Shown: positions 43,974 to 52,496 of the stretch, piece by piece
Position numbering within the stretch: position 1 is the stretch's first letter
Layout: every line of letters begins with the position of its first letter
Source of the DNA: Actinokineospora sp. NBRC 105648
GTDB lineage: Bacteria > Actinomycetota > Actinomycetes > Mycobacteriales > Pseudonocardiaceae
DNA: 64,000 nucleotides
Direction: 5' to 3'
Assembly: GCF_030269645.1 (NCBI RefSeq)
Contig: NZ_BSTR01000007.1
Coordinates: forward strand, 23,061 to 87,060
Program-made: the position numbers and the translations under genes
The notes under the pieces: generated by a model
What the model was told of the DNA's origin: nothing
The model's database searches: none
What the model saw: only the letters and a program-made list of their open reading frames with translations

Positions 43974-44927
43974 TCAGTCCGAGAGGACAGTGTGGTCCTC
44001 ACCATTCGTCTGGTCCAGCCGTCGGAGGATGACGCCCTCGCGCAGCGCCCACGGCCCGATCTCCACCTCGGGCAGTGACAACGCTCGCATAGTGGCCTGC
44101 GCCACCAGCGCCCCGGCCACCAGTTGGTGCGCCCGGCTGGGGCTCACGCCCTCCAGCTGGGCCAGGTCCGCGGCCGACATCCGGGTGACGAAGGCGATCA
44201 GCTGGCTCAGCCCGGTCTCGGTGAGCACCCGGCGCACCCGGGGCCCGGCCGAGGACGGCGCGGCACCGGTGAGCCGGGCCAGGGTGCGGAAGGTCTTGGA
44301 GGTGGCCACCGCGCGGTCGGGCACGCCGAACTTGGCCGCGCGCCGGGCGACCGGGGCGAGCTGGTCGGCCAGCCACTCCGCGGTGCGCCCCACCTGCTCG
44401 CGGGTCGGCGGGTCGCTGGTGAACCGGGTCCGGGTGAGCCTGCCCGCGCCCAGCGGCAGCGACCAGGCGAAGTCGGGGTCCTCGTCGATCCCGGCGGCGA
44501 TCTCCAGCGAGCCGCCGCCGATGTCGAGGACCAGCAGGTTGCCCGCCGACCAGCCGTACCAGCGGCGGGCGGCGAGGAAGGTGTAGCGGGCCTCGTCCTC
44601 CCCGGAGAGGACCTTGAGCTCGACCCCGGTCTCCTTGGCCACCCGGCGCAGCACCGCGGCGGAGTTGCCCGCCTCGCGCACCGCCGAGGTGGCGAAGGCC
44701 ATCAGGTCCTCGCAGCCCAACCGGACCGAGGACTCCTTGGCCGCGGCCACCGTCCGGACCAGCTCGTCGGCGCCCACCCGGGACAGCTGGCCGGAGGCGG
44801 TGATCCGCTCGGCCAGCCGCAGCACGGTCTTCTCCGACCGGGCGGGCGTCGGGTGGGCACCCCGACGAGCGTCCACCACGAGCAGGTGGACGGTGTTGGA
44901 GCCGACGTCAAGCACACCTAGGCGCAC
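43974..44927 (-). CDS. Ppx/GppA family phosphatase
   Basis: A protein of 317 residues of the ASKHA fold: LGVLDVGSNTVHLLVVDA (phosphate 1), MAFATSAVREAGNS, LSGEDEARYTFLAARRWYG and LVLDIGGGSLEIAAGID (phosphate 2). These enzymes hydrolyse exopolyphosphate or pppGpp. The short one-domain form equals Rv0496 (an exopolyphosphatase), which lies next to senX3-regX3, linking it to phosphate homeostasis. GTG start at 44927. 24 bp downstream of the regX3-like gene, thus probably in the same transcript. Confidence 0.92.
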   Translation of the reverse strand: MRLGVLDVGSNTVHLLVVDARRGAHPTPARSEKTVLRLAERITASGQLSRVGADELVRTVAAAKESSVRLGCEDLMAFATSAVREAGNSAAVLRRVAKETGVELKVLSGEDEARYTFLAARRWYGWSAGNLLVLDIGGGSLEIAAGIDEDPDFAWSLPLGAGRLTRTRFTSDPPTREQVGRTAEWLADQLAPVARRAAKFGVPDRAVATSKTFRTLARLTGAAPSSAGPRVRRVLTETGLSQLIAFVTRMSAADLAQLEGVSPSRAHQLVAGALVAQATMRALSLPEVEIGPWALREGVILRRLDQTNGEDHTVLSD

Positions 44928-44951
44928 GGCAGAACCGTACAGGTCGGGTGA

Positions 44952-45641
44952 TCAGGACTCGAACTTGTAACCCAGGCCGCGCACCGTGACCAGGTGCCGC
45001 GGCGAGGCCGGGTCGGGCTCGATCTTGGACCGCAGCCGCTTGACGTGCACGTCCAGGGTCTTGGTGTCCCCGACGTAGTCCGCGCCCCACACCCGGTCGA
45101 TGAGCTGGCCGCGGGTGAGCACCCGGCCGACGTTGCGCAGCAGGTACTCCAGCAGGTCGAACTCCTTGAGCGGCAACGGGATGTCGGTGCCGTCCACAGT
45201 GACCACGTGCCGCTCGACGTCCATTCGGACCGGTCCGGCCGCGAGCACCTGGGGCAGCAGCTCGCCGTCGCCACCGGCCTCGCCGCCGCGGCGCAGCACC
45301 GCGCGGACCCGGGCGATCAGCTCGCGCGCGGAGTACGGCTTGGTGACGTAGTCGTCGGCGCCGAGCTCGAGCCCGACCACCTTGTCGATCTCGCTGTCCC
45401 GGGCGGTCACCATGATCACCGGCACGGCCGAGCGCTGGCGCAGCGCCTTGCAGACGTCGGTGCCGCTCATCCCGGGCAGCATCAGGTCCAGCAGCACGAT
45501 GTCGGCGCCGTTGCGGTCGAACTCCTCCAGCGCCTGCTGGCCGGTCGCGGCCACCGCGGCGGTGAAGCCCTCCTTGCGCAGCAGGAAGGCAAGCGGGTCG
45601 GCGAAGGACTCCTCGTCCTCGACGATCAGCACTCTCGTCAT
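44952..45641 (-). CDS. regX3: Response regulator RegX3 (OmpR/PhoB type)
   Basis: A protein of 229 residues. Receiver domain: TRVLIVEDEESFADPLAF, phosphoacceptor Asp in DIVLLDLMLPGMSG (about residue 52), VTARDSE and DYVTKPYSARELIARVRAVLRR. A winged-helix effector domain follows (PLKEFDLLEYLLRNVGRVLTRGQLIDRVWGADYVGDTKTLDVHVKRLRSKIE). Partner of SenX3 and regulator of phosphate-starvation genes. The ATG at 45641 has GGAGGA upstream and overlaps the kinase stop (ATGA). Confidence 0.93.
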   Translation of the reverse strand: MTRVLIVEDEESFADPLAFLLRKEGFTAAVAATGQQALEEFDRNGADIVLLDLMLPGMSGTDVCKALRQRSAVPVIMVTARDSEIDKVVGLELGADDYVTKPYSARELIARVRAVLRRGGEAGGDGELLPQVLAAGPVRMDVERHVVTVDGTDIPLPLKEFDLLEYLLRNVGRVLTRGQLIDRVWGADYVGDTKTLDVHVKRLRSKIEPDPASPRHLVTVRGLGYKFES

Positions 45642-46858
45642 GCCATTCCTCCGTGATCGGTAACCGCGCCGTCGGCTTTCGACGGTGCGCTCCCCCGGCC
45701 GCCCACCTTGATGAGCTCCACGCCGTTGGTGGTCTCCGCCGGGGTGTCGATGTGCGCGGGTATGCGCAGGGTGAAGGTCGACCCGAGACCGGGCTTGCTC
45801 CACAGCCGCACCTCGCCGCCGTGGTTGGCCGCGACGTGCTTGACGATCGCCAGCCCGAGGCCGGTGCCGCCGGTGGCGCGCGAGCGGGCCTTGTCGACGC
45901 GGTAGAACCGCTCGAACACCCGCTGCTGCTCCTCCTCGGCGATGCCGATGCCGCGGTCGGTCACCGCGATCTCGATGAACCCGCCCGCGCGGGTGCGGCT
46001 CACCGACACCGGACTGCCCGGTGGCGAGTAGGCCAGCGCGTTCTCCAGCAGGTTCGACAGGGCCGTCACCAGCAGCGTGCGGTCGCCCTCGACCAGCAGG
46101 CCGCTGTCCTCGTCGGTGGTGACCTCGATGCCGGTGGACTCCATGACCAGCTGGGCGCGGCCCATGGCCTCGCGCACCACGGCGTCGACGTCGACGGTGT
46201 TCATCTCCGGCAGCCGCTCGGCGCCCTGCAGCCGCGACAGCGCGATCAGCTCGGTGACCAGCAGCCCGAGCCGGTTGCCCTCGCGCAGGATCTTGGCGGT
46301 GAACCGGCGCACCTCGACCGGGTCGTCCGCGGCGTCGAGGACGGCCTCGGCCAGCAGGGCCATCGCGCCGACCGGGGTCTTGAGCTCGTGGCTGACGTTG
46401 GCCACGAAGTCGCGCCGGGTGGCCTCCAGCCGGACCGCCTCGGACTGGTCGTCGGCGTCGACGGCGGTGAACCCGTCGCCGAGCGGCCGGACCTCGCCGA
46501 GCACCGCCTCCGGCGTGCGGCCGCCGCGCGACTCCAACGGCGAGAGATCGATCTCGATCGGCTCGTTGGTCTCGACCACCACCTCGGCGGCCTTGCGGGC
46601 GCGGTCGTCGACCCGGTTGTTGCGCACCAGGCCGAGCTCCTCGGCGCGCGGGTTGTGGATCACCACGTCACCGAAGTGGTTGAGCACCACCACGCCGGTG
46701 TGGGTGGAGTGGATGATCCGTTGGACCAGGTCGGCGACGGTGGGGCCGGTCGGCGTGCGGCCGGTGTTCCGCGGCCGGGAGCGGCCGATCAGGAAACCGA
46801 CGAACAGGCCGATCAGCAGGATGCCGAGCGACAGCGCGAAATAGACCGGGGCGGCCAC
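45638..46858 (-). CDS. senX3: Sensor histidine kinase SenX3
   Basis: A protein of 406 residues. N-terminal membrane helix (PVYFALSLGILLIGLFVGFLIGR), a PAS-like region (about 45-140: IHSTHTGVVVLNHFGDVVIHNPRAEELG), a dimerisation/H-box (VANVSHELKTPVGAMALLAEAV) and the ATPase domain (NLLENALAYSP, DRGIGIAEEEQQRVFERFYRVDKARSRATGGTGLGLAIVKHVAANHGG). Phosphate-sensing partner of RegX3. GTG 46858 is the best available start although it has no clear ribosome-binding site. A longer open frame upstream lacks codon bias. The leader contains a palindrome and a copy of the 140-bp hairpin element. Confidence 0.9.
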   Translation of the reverse strand: MAAPVYFALSLGILLIGLFVGFLIGRSRPRNTGRTPTGPTVADLVQRIIHSTHTGVVVLNHFGDVVIHNPRAEELGLVRNNRVDDRARKAAEVVVETNEPIEIDLSPLESRGGRTPEAVLGEVRPLGDGFTAVDADDQSEAVRLEATRRDFVANVSHELKTPVGAMALLAEAVLDAADDPVEVRRFTAKILREGNRLGLLVTELIALSRLQGAERLPEMNTVDVDAVVREAMGRAQLVMESTGIEVTTDEDSGLLVEGDRTLLVTALSNLLENALAYSPPGSPVSVSRTRAGGFIEIAVTDRGIGIAEEEQQRVFERFYRVDKARSRATGGTGLGLAIVKHVAANHGGEVRLWSKPGLGSTFTLRIPAHIDTPAETTNGVELIKVGGRGSAPSKADGAVTDHGGMA

Positions 46859-46982
46859 GCCATGGATCGTAAGCAGTCGGACCGGCCCTTTGACCAGCCC
46901 GGACGGCGCATTGGTGACCGTGCCGACACCGTTGCGCCTGCTTGTTCCCCGACCGGCCAAGCCTCGTTCACTCGATCGTGTC

Positions 46983-46996
46983 CTACTGATCAGTAG
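46983..46996. promoter_or_regulatory. Perfect palindrome upstream of senX3
   Basis: CTACTGATCAGTAG is a perfect 14-bp palindrome 125 bp upstream of the senX3 start, in the most AT-rich part of the region. It is almost the same as the core of the palindrome between the AMP-ligase and bldN genes. It does not look like a RegX3 or PHO-box direct repeat. The binding protein is unknown. Confidence 0.45.
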
Positions 46997-47164
46997 CTTT
47001 CGGGGGTGCTGCGGGCGTTGCTGCCGTCCATTCCCTGTTCGGGGGATCACACCCGGGCGTATGGGTCTTGGTCGTGTCGGGCTCTTGGTGGACGCGCCTC
47101 GGGGCTTGCTTGCGTGCGGCTTGCCTGGGGGTGGGGTGCGCCTCGGGGTTTGCTCGGGCGGGGT

Positions 47165-47305
47165 GCTGGATTGGGTGGAGTGGCTTTGCCCGGGGCCCCT
47201 AGGGGCGATCGTCGTGGGAAAAGCGGGTGGGGAAGGGCATCCCACGACCACAGCAAGTTTACGATCGCCCCTCCCCCCAGACAAAGCCACTCCACCCAAT
47301 CCAGC
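47165..47305 (-). ncRNA. Candidate structured RNA / palindromic element, copy 3
   Basis: A 141-bp element on the minus strand. Arms of 24 bp pair perfectly (47165-47188 with 47282-47305), and seven further pairs, two of them U-G, complete the 31-bp outer stem. The inner stem is 11 bp (AGGGGCGATCG). The apical stem GTCGTGGGA/TCCCACGAC is the longest of the three copies. TAAACTTGC, ATGCCCTTC, CTTTT and CTAGGGGCCCC are conserved. It lies between gpmA and senX3, on the same strand as both, so it could be in the gpmA 3' UTR or the senX3 leader. Confidence 0.6.
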
Positions 47306-47553
47306 AGGTGGGTTGTGAGGTGCGGTTGTGTTGGGAGACAAGGGTTGCTGGAGTTTTTGGGCGTCCGCGATGGGGCTTGGCGTGGGGCTTGAGCAAGCTC
47401 GGGCGGGCGAGGCAGAAGGGGCACTCGGCTCGCGGAGGCAAAAGCGGCGGGGTGCGTTCACCCGTGCTGTCGTGCGGCGGGGGTGTCGGTGCAGCCGGGG
47501 TGTCGCGCCAACCGGTTGGGTTAGTCGGGTTGGTCGAAGTGGATGACCAGGGC

Positions 47554-47594
47554 CCTCCCCGCCTGCGTGGCGGTGGCCAGCGCGGGCGGGGAGG
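47554..47594 (-). terminator. Hairpin after gpmA
   Basis: CCTCCCCGCC (47554-47563) pairs perfectly with GGCGGGGAGG (47585-47594) around a 21-nt loop, 21 bp beyond the gpmA stop on the minus strand. No T-run. Between it and the hairpin element (47306-47553) I see nothing else of note. Confidence 0.55.
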
Positions 47595-47615
47595 TGCGGC
47601 TCGTGGTCGTGGCTG

Positions 47616-48362
47616 CTAGCGGCCCTGATTGGCGACCTTGTTGATCGCGGCGGCGGCGGCCTCGGGGTCGAGGTATTCGCCGCCGGGGGTGGTGGGTTTG
47701 AGGGTGTCGTCCAGGTCGTAGCGCAGCGGGATGCCGGTGGGGATGTTCAGGCCGGCGATGGCCTCGTCGGAGATGCCGTCGAGGTGCTTGACCAGGGCGC
47801 GCAGCGAGTTGCCGTGTGCGGCGACCAGCACCGTCTTGCCCGCGCGGAGGTCGGGGACGATCTCGTCCTCCCAGTACGGGATCAGCCGGGCGAAGACGTC
47901 CTTGAGGCACTCGGACAGCGGTGCGCGGTCGCCGAGGTGGGCGTAGCGGGGGTCGGCGTCCTGGCTGAACTCGCTGCCCTTCTCGATCGGGGGCGGCGGG
48001 ACGTCGTAGGAGCGGCGCCAGAGCATGAACTGCTGCTCGCCGAACTCCGCGAGGGTCTGCTTCTTGTCCTTGCCCTGCAGCGCCCCGTAGTGCCGCTCGT
48101 TGAGCCGCCAGTCGCGCTTGACCGGGATCCAGTGCCGGTCGGCGGCGTCGAGGGCCAGGTTCGCCGTGGTGATCGCGCGCCGCTGCAGGGAGGTGTGCAC
48201 GACGTCGGGGAGGACGTTCGCGGCGCGCAGCAGTTCGCCGCCCCGGGTCGCCTCGGTGACGCCCTTGTCGGATAGCTGGACGTCAACCCAGCCGGTGAAC
48301 AGGTTCTGTGCGTTCCACACGCTCTCGCCGTGGCGGAGCAGCACCAGGGTTGCGATGGCCAT
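47616..48362 (-). CDS. gpmA: 2,3-bisphosphoglycerate-dependent phosphoglycerate mutase
   Basis: A glycolytic enzyme of 248 residues that interconverts 3- and 2-phosphoglycerate. Phospho-His is in [29 protein letters not shown] (about residue 12). It also has [41 protein letters not shown] and the second His in [19 protein letters not shown]. Equivalent to Rv0489 (gpm1), directly upstream of senX3 as in mycobacteria. ATG 48362 is chosen over 48410. Confidence 0.96.
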   Translation of the reverse strand: MAIATLVLLRHGESVWNAQNLFTGWVDVQLSDKGVTEATRGGELLRAANVLPDVVHTSLQRRAITTANLALDAADRHWIPVKRDWRLNERHYGALQGKDKKQTLAEFGEQQFMLWRRSYDVPPPPIEKGSEFSQDADPRYAHLGDRAPLSECLKDVFARLIPYWEDEIVPDLRAGKTVLVAAHGNSLRALVKHLDGISDEAIAGLNIPTGIPLRYDLDDTLKPTTPGGEYLDPEAAAAAINKVANQGR

Positions 48363-48800
48363 GGCGGAAGCCTGCCAGACGGGCCGCCGACCCCCGGCGG
48401 AGCCGCACACCGGGCGGGCTTGACACGACCGCCAAACAGTTGTTCTGGACTAAAGGGCGGCAGTGGCTGGACCGCCCGGCGCAGCAGGTGTCATGCACAC
48501 CACACTCGATAGCCCGTTCGGGCTAACTTGCCGCCGCCATCTGCGCGTCTTCGCACCGATAGTTGTTAGATCACACAATTCCGTAACCGAATAGTTACTC
48601 ACTGGCAGCAACATCCACGAATGGTGTAACAGTCGGCCTTGTGCAGTTGTCCGGCATCTGACAAGTTGACCTAAGCCGCACTGGACCAGCTCCCACGCAC
48701 TCCCTGGTCCGGGCGGCGTCCCGCGCGGCTCGACTCCCCTGCCGAGCCGCCGGGCCCGCGCTGTCCCGGGCTCCCCCCGCCACGGGACGCAGCGGGCTGG
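48363..48800. other. Intergenic region upstream of gpmA
   Basis: About 440 bp without a gene. The segment 48540-48620 is clearly AT-rich (GATCACACAATTCCGTAACC, AATAGTTACTC) and probably contains the gpmA promoter or a bound regulator site. No convincing -35/-10 pair, tRNA or conserved RNA could be assigned. The short open frame at 48595-48783 has no ribosome-binding site. Confidence 0.5.
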
Positions 48801-48851
48801 CGCGGGGCGGTTCGGGATCTACGACTCCCCCCTCGCTCGAACCGCCCCGCG
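48801..48851 (-). terminator. Long hairpin after the DUF4349 lipoprotein gene
   Basis: CGCGGGGCGGTTCG (48801-48814) pairs perfectly with CGAACCGCCCCGCG (48838-48851), a 14-bp stem with a 23-nt loop, 4 bp beyond the stop of the lipoprotein gene. No T-run, but position and stability suggest a terminator. Confidence 0.7.
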
Positions 48852-48855
48852 ACTC

Positions 48856-49776
48856 TTAAGCCGGGATCTCCGCAGGCTTGGGCCGCGCGCGCCGCCTAGA
48901 CCGCCACCACAGGTAAGCGGGCACCGCGAGGACCACCGCGAACGGCAGCACCGTCCCGACCACACGCAGGACGAACCCACCCGCGTCCAGGAACGCGTTC
49001 CACCCCACTGCCAGTGCGCCGAGGAACGAGTCGTCGTCCTCCTCCCGCACCGGCGCGGGCGCTCCGTCCTGGCTGATCCGCACAGTCACCGTCGACATCG
49101 CCACACTTCCCGCGAGCGCCTGCTGCCGCTTGAGAAGCGACTCCAGGTCGGCCTCGCGGCGGGTCACCTCGGACTCCAGCTGGACGATCTCGGAGATCCC
49201 GGTCGCCCGGTCGAGCAGCAGCCGGACCCGGTTGAGGCTGGCCCGCTGGGTCTGGATCCGGCTGTCCACGTCGACGACCTGCTCGGTGACGTCCTGCGCG
49301 GTCTGCGACTGCGACCGGACCTTGCCCGCACCGCCCACCTGGGTGAGCACGGAGTCGAGCCGGTCGGAGGGCACGAACAGGGTCAGCGTCGCGTACCGCT
49401 CGGAGACCTGTTCCTGCCCGGTGTAGCCGCCGACGACCACCACGGCGTTCTTGGCCTTGCCGACAGCCTCGAACACCGAGTCCGCCGATAGCTCTACCGT
49501 CGCCGTGCGGACCAGCTTGCGGTCAACTCCAGGCTGGCTTACCGGGTCGGTCTTGGGCTGGTCAGCGCCGCTGGCCGTTGGTGCGGCCGCCTTCGCCCCC
49601 GAGCCGCTGGTAGCGCTGTTGTCGCTCTCGGCGGCGGCGTCACCGGGCAGTGCTGGCGCCACCGCGCGCGCGGGCGCGCCTCCCGACGAGCTGCTGTCCT
49701 GCGACGAGCACCCGGCCATCCCCACGGCCGTCATGGCTATCAGCAACCCGGCTAAGCGGGCTCGTCTCGCGGTCAT
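48856..49776 (-). CDS. DUF4349 domain lipoprotein
   Basis: A protein of 306 residues: lipoprotein signal ending VGMAGC (about residue 22), an Ala/Ser-rich linker, then the DUF4349 domain (KLVRTATVELSADSVFEAVGKAKNAVVVVGGYTGQEQVSERYATLTLFVPSDRLDSVLTQV) with a coiled-coil part (RASLNRVRLLLDRATGISEIVQLESEVTRREADLESLLKRQQALAG), and a C-terminal membrane helix (VVGTVLPFAVVLAVPAYLWW). It is thus anchored at both ends. Function unknown. ATG 49776 has GGAGGGG upstream. It interrupts the mycobacterial order between gpm1 and Rv0487. Confidence 0.85.
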   Translation of the reverse strand: MTARRARLAGLLIAMTAVGMAGCSSQDSSSSGGAPARAVAPALPGDAAAESDNSATSGSGAKAAAPTASGADQPKTDPVSQPGVDRKLVRTATVELSADSVFEAVGKAKNAVVVVGGYTGQEQVSERYATLTLFVPSDRLDSVLTQVGGAGKVRSQSQTAQDVTEQVVDVDSRIQTQRASLNRVRLLLDRATGISEIVQLESEVTRREADLESLLKRQQALAGSVAMSTVTVRISQDGAPAPVREEDDDSFLGALAVGWNAFLDAGGFVLRVVGTVLPFAVVLAVPAYLWWRSRRRARPKPAEIPA

Positions 49777-49857
49777 TGGTCCCCTCCGAGTCCGACACAG
49801 TCCCAAGCGTCTGTCTCCCAGACGTGGTCAGTGCGAAGGGGCGTTGCCAGATGCCGG

Positions 49858-50379
49858 TTACGAGTCGGCCTCGGCTGTGCCACCACCCGGACTCGTCGGC
49901 AGGAGGAGGTGCTCGAACGCCTTGAGGTTGGCCAGCGACTCCCCGCGCGAGGTGCGCCAGTCCCACTCCCGCCGGATCGCGGTGGCGAAGCCGATCTCCA
50001 GCAGCGTGTTGAAGTCGCCGTCGGCGGTCTCCAGGACCTGGCCGAGGACGCGGTCGAGCTCGTCGGCGGTCACCGCCGCGTGGCTCATCCGGCCGGTCAG
50101 GTAGATGTCGCCCAACCGGTCGACGGTGTAGTGCACGCCGTAGAGGCGGGCGTTGCGGCGCAGCAGGAAGCGGTAGACCGCCTCGTGCGCCTCGTCCGGG
50201 GCTCGGCAGACGAACGCCTCGACCAGCAGGGCGTGGTTGCCCACGACCAGCCTGCAGTTGGTCTGCTGCTTCTTGGTCCCCGGCAGCGTCAGGGTGAAGT
50301 GGCCCGGCTGCGGGTGCTCGTAGGGGACCTCGCGCTCGTCGAGCGCGGCGGAGATGACCTGGTCGAGTGAATCCGTCAC
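49858..50379 (-). CDS. YbjN domain-containing protein (Rv0487-like)
   Basis: A protein of 173 residues with a YbjN/type III secretion chaperone-like fold: [84 protein letters not shown]. The role is unknown; chaperone-like binding of a protein partner is suggested by the fold. GTG at 50379 overlaps the mshA stop (GTGA), and the mshA-YbjN pair is conserved in mycothiol-producing bacteria (Rv0486-Rv0487). Confidence 0.88.
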   Translation of the reverse strand: MTDSLDQVISAALDEREVPYEHPQPGHFTLTLPGTKKQQTNCRLVVGNHALLVEAFVCRAPDEAHEAVYRFLLRRNARLYGVHYTVDRLGDIYLTGRMSHAAVTADELDRVLGQVLETADGDFNTLLEIGFATAIRREWDWRTSRGESLANLKAFEHLLLPTSPGGGTAEADS

Positions 50380-51668
50380 ACCGCAACCTCAGCACGCAGC
50401 AGCGAGTACCGCAGTGCGTGCCCGGCCTCGACGTAACCCGCGACGAGCGCGTCGGTGGTCCGGTCCCAGGAGAACTCGTGCGCGTGCCGCAGTGCGCCCG
50501 CGCCCAGCTCGGCGCGCAGCCCTGGGGCGGCGGCGAGCCTGCCGAGCGCGTCCGCCCAGTCGGCGGTCGCGTGCCCGTCGACCAGCAGGCCGGAGCTGCG
50601 GTCGGCCACCGCCACCGGCAGCCCGCCGACAGCGGCCGCAACGACCGGGGTACCGCAGGCCTGGGCCTCCAGGGCGACCAGGCCGAAGCTCTCGTTGTGG
50701 CTGGGCACGGCCACGATGTCCGCCGCGCGGTAGACCGCCGCCAGCGCGGCGCCCGCCTGCGGCGGGATGAACCGGACCACGTCGCTGATGCCCAGCGCGG
50801 CGGCGAGGTCCTGGAGCGCGGCGGGCTGGTCCAGACCCGTGCCCGAAGGTCCGCCCGCGACCAGCACGACCAGCCGCGACCGGGCGACGGTGCCCCGGGC
50901 CAGCAGCTCGGCCGCGGCGCGCAGCAGCACGTCGGGGGCCTTGAGCGGCTGGATCCGGCCGACGAAGGCGATCACCAGCGCGTCCGGCGGCAGCCCCAGC
51001 CCGGCCCGGGCGGCGCGCCGGTCGCCGGGGCGGAAGCGGTCGAGGTCGACACCGGGGGCGATGGTCCGCACCTTCTCCGGCGCGGCGTCGTAGAGGTCGA
51101 CGAGCTGCGCGGCCTCGACGGCGGTGTTGGCGATGAGCTGGTCGGCCTCGTCGACCACCTGCTGCTCGCCGATCACCCGCACCCGCGGCTCCGGGGTGTC
51201 ACCCGCGGCCAGCGCGGCGTTCTTGACCTTGGCCAGGGTGTGCGCGGTGTGCACCAGCGGCACCCCCCAGCGCTCGCGGGCCAGCCAGCCGACCTGCCCG
51301 GAGAGCCAGTAGTGCGAGTGCACCAGGTCGTAGTAGCCGGGCTCGTGGCGGGCCTCGGCGCGCAGCACGCCCGCGGTGAACGCGCACAGCTGACCGGGCA
51401 GCTCGGCGCGCTGCAGCCCCTCGAACGGGCCCGCGGACACGTGCCGGACCAGCACGCCGGGGGCCAGCTCGGCGACCGGGGGCAGGTCCGAGGAGGTGGC
51501 CCGGGTGAACACCTCGACGGCGATGCCGCGCCGGGCCATCCGGGTGGTGGTCTCGGTGATGTAGACGTTCATGCCGCCCGCGTCACCGGTGCCGGGTTGC
51601 TCCAGCGGGGACGTGTGGACCGACAGCACCGCGACCCTGCGCGGACTGCGCAGCTGCCTGGGACCCAC
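50376..51668 (-). CDS. mshA: D-inositol-3-phosphate glycosyltransferase (MshA)
   Basis: A GT4 retaining glycosyltransferase of 430 residues that transfers GlcNAc from UDP-GlcNAc to 1-L-inositol-1-phosphate, the first step of mycothiol synthesis. It opens [38 protein letters not shown] and has [59 protein letters not shown] and the nucleotide-sugar ExxxE region [33 protein letters not shown] 51668 with AAGGGG 9 nt upstream. Confidence 0.96.
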   Translation of the reverse strand: MGPRQLRSPRRVAVLSVHTSPLEQPGTGDAGGMNVYITETTTRMARRGIAVEVFTRATSSDLPPVAELAPGVLVRHVSAGPFEGLQRAELPGQLCAFTAGVLRAEARHEPGYYDLVHSHYWLSGQVGWLARERWGVPLVHTAHTLAKVKNAALAAGDTPEPRVRVIGEQQVVDEADQLIANTAVEAAQLVDLYDAAPEKVRTIAPGVDLDRFRPGDRRAARAGLGLPPDALVIAFVGRIQPLKAPDVLLRAAAELLARGTVARSRLVVLVAGGPSGTGLDQPAALQDLAAALGISDVVRFIPPQAGAALAAVYRAADIVAVPSHNESFGLVALEAQACGTPVVAAAVGGLPVAVADRSSGLLVDGHATADWADALGRLAAAPGLRAELGAGALRHAHEFSWDRTTDALVAGYVEAGHALRYSLLRAEVAV

Positions 51669-51674
51669 CCCGGT

Positions 51675-52496
51675 TCACCCCTTCCGACCCACCGCGAACT
51701 CGCGCAGGGCCCGGTTGAACCCGTCGGCGCGCTCGGCGAAGGGCGCGTGCCCCCCGCCCTGGAACCAACGCGCCGCCGCACCCGGAATCTTCCCGAGGGC
51801 GTAGTCGGCGGCGGCCGGGGCGACCACCGCGTCGTCGGTCCCGTGCGCGACCAGGGTGGGCACGGTAATACCCGCGAGCACCTCGGCGCTGCCGACGTCT
51901 CGCCTGAACAGGGCGCCGCGGACCGCCGGGGGCACCCGCAGGGTGGCCCCGATCCAGGCCTGGACCTGGGCACCGTCGGCGGGCTCGGCGGTCATCGCGA
52001 GTGTGAGCGAGGTGACAGCGGGCACCGCCACAGCCGGGTCGGCGGAGAGCACACCGGGGATTGCCGCGCGCATCGCCGCACCGATCGTGCCGCCCGGGTG
52101 ACCTCGACCGATCTCGGTGAGCGCGCCCACCAGGACGATGCCCGCCAGGCTGGCGCAGCCGCGCTCGCGGACGTAGTCGGTGACGACCAGACCGCCGTAG
52201 GACCAGCCGACGACCACGGCGGGTGCCCCGGCGAAGTCGAGCACGGCGGCGAGGTCCTCAGCCCAGACGGCCGGGTCGTCGTAGCCGTCCGGCGGGACGT
52301 CGGACTCGCCGTGACCGCGCAGGTCGAGGGCGATCAGGTGGTGGTCACGGGCCACGTCGGCGTCGCCGAGCTGCCGCTCCCAGCACCGGCGGGACTGCGC
52401 CCAGCCGTGCACCAGGACGATCGGCGGCCGCTCCGGGTCGCCCGCGGTGCGCAGTGCCAGGCGCGCGCCCCGGGCACCGGTGACCGCGTGGATCAA
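51675..52496 (-). CDS. Alpha/beta hydrolase
   Basis: A protein of 273 residues with the alpha/beta-hydrolase fold: oxyanion region IVLVHGWAQSRRCWERQL, nucleophile elbow VVGWSYGGLV (Ser about residue 101), acid in LVAHGTDDAVVAP and catalytic His in FQGGGHAPFAERADGFNRAL. The substrate is unknown; related to esterases and haloperoxidase-like hydrolases. The start is inferred as TTG 52496, overlapping the L,D-transpeptidase stop as TTGA; the open frame extends further but reads the shadow of that gene. Inserted between lprQ- and mshA-equivalents. Confidence 0.85.
   Translation of the reverse strand: MIHAVTGARGARLALRTAGDPERPPIVLVHGWAQSRRCWERQLGDADVARDHHLIALDLRGHGESDVPPDGYDDPAVWAEDLAAVLDFAGAPAVVVGWSYGGLVVTDYVRERGCASLAGIVLVGALTEIGRGHPGGTIGAAMRAAIPGVLSADPAVAVPAVTSLTLAMTAEPADGAQVQAWIGATLRVPPAVRGALFRRDVGSAEVLAGITVPTLVAHGTDDAVVAPAAADYALGKIPGAAARWFQGGGHAPFAERADGFNRALREFAVGRKG

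Noticed and set aside
48540-48620. Possible tRNA or riboswitch in the AT-rich patch
   Set aside because: No cloverleaf, anticodon arm or known aptamer motif could be found by eye; treated as a promoter region.
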